Shown piece after piece: positions 60,856 through 64,000 of a DNA stretch of 64,000 bases. This DNA is from Fasciolopsis buskii (lineage: Eukaryota > Platyhelminthes > Trematoda > Plagiorchiida > Fasciolidae), in the NCBI GenBank assembly GCA_008360955.1, contig LUCM01004364.1, positions 3,884-67,883 on the forward strand. The letters are read 5' to 3'. Both the position numbers and the translations under genes were made by a program. Positions within the stretch are counted from its first letter, which is position 1. Each line of letters opens with the position of its first letter. The notes under the pieces were generated by a model that saw only the letters and a program-made list of their open reading frames with translations, made no database searches and was not told where the DNA came from.

Positions 60856-61119
60856 AAACAAATGCATTCTTACCTACGTTATCTCAGCCCCGTCGAAATC
60901 CGTAACGATTTACCCATCCCAGAACAAAAACTCTTGCACCTACATCGAACCAACTTGGTCCCATCAATGTTACCTCTTAGAGATTCACGTTAACTGAATG
61001 TGCTATCCCCGGCCGTTTTCGTTTCTCTCATATTAACTCTGATCACCCATTTTCACTTGCATCTAAGCCGAATAGGTGCACTTCGGATACGGTCGCCTAA
61101 CTCCAACTATTCGTTTACT
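60856..61119. other. Possible upstream part of the CR1-like fragment
   Basis: A plus frame reads LRYLSPVEIRNDLPIPEQKL near 60876-60935. It could be an eroded upstream part of the CR1-like fragment that follows, but no motif fixes it. Confidence 0.25.
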
Positions 61120-61560
61120 TAGAGCTCCGTGAAATCATTTCGATGTATCTTCTTTGATTATTATTCAGCCTTTGCCTGCGTCCTCTTTTCTCGCTTTTTT
61201 CATGAGTCTGATTACTTTCCGTCCTCCATTTCTATACTTGCCCCGTCGAAAGACAAATTTCCCACTAGGATTGAACGAGTTACACTTGGTTATCATTCAC
61301 CTAGCAACTCTCCGGTCTTCTCCGTAGAAGTTCTTTTCCACCTTTGCTTTTCACCACCGTCCTGTGTGATTTGTCTTCTAAGCAATTTGCTCCACTTCTT
61401 AAGTATGCGGATGATGTGATAATGTTTCAATCAATTTCCATTCAGTTGGTTTTTGCACCCCACTCAGAATAATTCGGTCATATTTAGAAATGTTCATCTC
61501 AATTCAACCTTAACTTTGTTATATCTGGCTGTTTCAAGTTCACGTTCACCCTTTCGCAAA
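61120..61560 (+). pseudogene. CR1/Jockey-like LINE fragment with RT motifs A to C
   Basis: The plus frame at 61129-61419 has RCIFFDYYSAFACVLFSRFF, which matches RT motif A (usual FFDYSSAFN..), then RIERVTLGYHSPSNSP (usual QRV.LG...S...). A shifted frame gives PLLKYADDVIMFQSIS at 61396-61443, the catalytic YADD box. After a stop, QFNLNFVISGCFKFTFT near 61500-61550 follows as the expected post-catalytic block. Motif B is unrecognisable. It is a dead internal fragment, on the same strand as and complementary in coverage to the fragment at 4400-5010. Confidence 0.6.
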
Positions 61561-63914
61561 CTTGTCGTTCAACTGAGGGTTTGGTGATTGAAGCACTTTG
61601 CCGCTCCCAGAGCTGAGTTTGAAAAACACTGAACAATTACAATTTGTACAAATTTGCAATAGTCCTCTCGTATCCTCGAATGTATCAGCGAATACCTAGA
61701 CTGTCTTTTCCAATCGGCGGAGTGAGACAGTTTGATGCAAAACACATTGTCTTTGGCTATTTGTCCAACAATGCGCCCTCCCTCTTTTCGTGCTTCATTC
61801 AGTCCTGTGAACATTCTCGTCGATGAATTATGTGGATTGCAAATCGAAGTCTCCCAAAAGGTGTTGCCAATCCCCCGCGTCCATTACATAATCCTCTATC
61901 TTCCTGACAATCACATGCATTCATTCACTCAATTTCGAGGCGCATTATTTGGCACAGCTCTACTATTTCATATTTAACATTCTAGTCAAAAATGAAGGTG
62001 TTCAAACTTTCACGACTGAAAATATTTTCATCAATGCTTACTGTTTATTTGCTTGCATATTATCAGTGATAAGTTTCACTCATCATACACATCGATCCAC
62101 TCTTCTTTCTTCTTGCGTTGACTCAAATACAACTTTCTTAACTGACTGAAGTCTATCGCGCAAGAATTACCGGAAATATTGCTAGAAGTAAGAGGACACA
62201 CTGAACAGTTTGCAGACAATCAGTGGTAGATAAAGAGAAAAGCCCGGCCATCGGTTCCACTCTGATTATCTTGCAGGTGGTTGTAAACGTCTTCAATTAT
62301 TGGGAAGACAGGAAACATCAATATCACCACCGTATTTCACAGCAATGAATGTTTGAGTACAGGATGCCTTTTAACATGCAATTGTAAAATAAACGGGGAT
62401 GGCAATTGTGTAAGTTAGCTGGCAGTAATTAGGCTTTAATTCTTACCCTAAATGATAAACTGAATATGGTAGGAGAAATTTACAAAACATTTGGATCCGC
62501 GTTGCTTTTGTGCAGGGCCTGAGGCAGTCAGAGACTTGGCATAATAAAGACAAATTAGCCTTGGCAGAACGAAACGAAGCGATTCGATTAACAATGCAGC
62601 TTGCAGGTTTATGTGCCGATTGTGAAGGTCTAAACAGACTAAATCGAACTCATGGATTTTAACATCAGCTAGTTTGCGATGCCTTCATTATGGTCACGGA
62701 GCAAGAAACTGGTTGTTATTTGTCTGATCCTTAATGGGAACTGGCTTTATTCTGGCATAATTACATCAATGAGGGAATCTCCTGGTGATAAGACAAATAA
62801 AAAAACGGCTCCGTAATAGGTCAGAAACGTTTGATGCGTTAACGAATAAAGTAAATCGGGTTCACAGAACGCATTCTTTCTCAGTAACACCGACGTTCTG
62901 AGCAGTGATTGTACTGAAATTACGGTGCGCTGTTTGAGAATATCAAATACATGAGAGGTGATCTATTCTCCGAGTGTTTTTAAGAACCTAAGTTGGAGTT
63001 CATGGACGTGTAAGATACATTTTGGTTTTGAACTGTACAGTTATTTCAAGAATATCTAAATATCGCGTCAGATTTTGCCACCAAGGCGAGTGCCCGCCCA
63101 TGGTCCAGCCAGCCACCTGGTCTCAATTTGGATTACGGTACTAATTTTCCGTTCACAATGCATTCGTGCATGTTTTCTTAACCCGATGTAGGCATTTAAA
63201 CTATGTATATATATATTGAGGGAAATCTATCCTGTCGGGCATTATACATTCATGCGGGCAACGAATGCCACCGTCTGGAGATAACTAGTCAGACATTCAA
63301 ACTGTGTGGATCCGCCGAGGAAAGGGAAGATGGGATTACGTGGTCATTTTGCATGCTCAAATGGCATGAGGCCAACCGAAGCTACAATGTGGATGGGAAA
63401 AATGGATCGGATTCACGAAATGCTTTTACAACAGAACTTGGGATGTGAAAAGGGATTCTCTTGAATGAACAGTCCACTAGACAGCTCAATGCTTCGTCGT
63501 TGTCTGTGGTAATTTTGAAGCAGGAATTTAATCCAATTTCAAACCGAATTCTTAAAATCACCTAATTCGAAGGGAACCGGGGATCAGACTTTGGAAATTC
63601 ATAAAGATGTCATGTTAGGAGAGTAGTTGTCTTTTAGGATAATTCTGATTAACAGTTGTAAGAAACAAATTAGTTAAATGTGTAGAGCATGGCCGAATTT
63701 AAAGAAAATACCCTGTAGTGTTTAGACAGCGTAGCGGAAACCACAGGAAAAACCGTAAGTGTTCATTAGTGTTTAGTGAAACCAACAACACACTGTCCGA
63801 ACGGGTCTCTTAGATAAGAGCTTACGGTTAGAATTTAAGTGGTTTCACTCAATTACTTGGCTGGGAAGCAGTACAAAGAAATATTTGCATCGACGGTCGG
63901 TTATCGCTCACAAT
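61561..63914. other. No gene recognised
   Basis: Short frames only. The part up to about 61900 may still belong to the CR1-like copy but shows no motif. Confidence 0.35.
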
Positions 63915-64000
63915 ATTTTTTATCTTTTATTTTTTCACTTCCTTTATCAATCAAATAACAATGCACGTCATTTTTGAGGAGGGGGGTCGCGGCCAACAGA
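63915..64000 (-). mobile_element. tRNA-derived SINE, copy 3, cut by window end
   Basis: TCGCGGCCAACAGA at the last bases matches GCCGTGGCCAACAGA of copy 2, and CTTCCTTTATCAATCAAATA resembles the tail of copy 1 (ACTTCCATTATTAATCAAAG). Its tRNA-like head should lie just beyond the window. Confidence 0.55.

Overview
This is an A+T-rich, intron- and repeat-style animal genomic window. It is most likely from a parasitic flatworm, probably a digenean trematode. The basis is indirect but consistent: two intronless 7-transmembrane receptors that look like the flatworm-specific orphan rhodopsin group (PROF1/fwRhod); RTE and CR1/Jockey-like LINE remnants; Penelope-like elements (PLEs) carrying GIY-YIG nuclease fragments; and tRNA-derived SINEs, one family of which carries a type I hammerhead ribozyme as in the schistosome Sm-alpha repeat. 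Nothing bacterial, viral or organellar is seen. The species cannot be named from the sequence alone.

Only two protein-coding genes are well supported. Receptor A is at 18464-19498 on the minus strand and receptor B is at 48130-49266 on the plus strand. They are diverged paralogues, roughly 45% identical by eye from TM1 to the second extracellular loop, 29 kb apart and in opposite orientation. Both lack the usual TM6 CWxP. Each breaks the DRY motif differently: A has LDC, without the arginine; B has LNR, without the acidic residue. They probably act at the cell surface as receptors for unknown ligands.

The rest is mobile-element debris. From left to right: a CR1-like reverse-transcriptase end (4.4-5.0 kb); a head-to-head pair of hammerhead SINEs (6.25-6.77 kb); a second hammerhead-SINE subfamily (14.6 kb); the best hammerhead SINE (16.35-16.59 kb); receptor A; a PLE-type tail (22.65 kb); a tRNA-derived SINE (26.6 kb); a 257-bp foldback (27.7 kb); a tRNA-like element ending in an (AT)15 run (32.5 kb); an LTR-like repeat followed by an RTE endonuclease fragment (34.4-36.2 kb); a decayed hammerhead SINE (40.3 kb); receptor B; a PLE nuclease remnant (50.2-50.9 kb); the second copy of the LTR-like repeat (52.6-53.2 kb); a nearly full-length but broken RTE element (54.4-57.7 kb); a short PLE with inverted terminal repeats (58.5-59.4 kb); a second copy of the tRNA-SINE (60.7 kb); a CR1-like fragment with its YADD box (61.1-61.6 kb); and a third copy of the tRNA-SINE cut by the window end (63.9-64.0 kb). 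The long stretches between show no gene that I can support. Multi-exon genes with short exons could be missed there.
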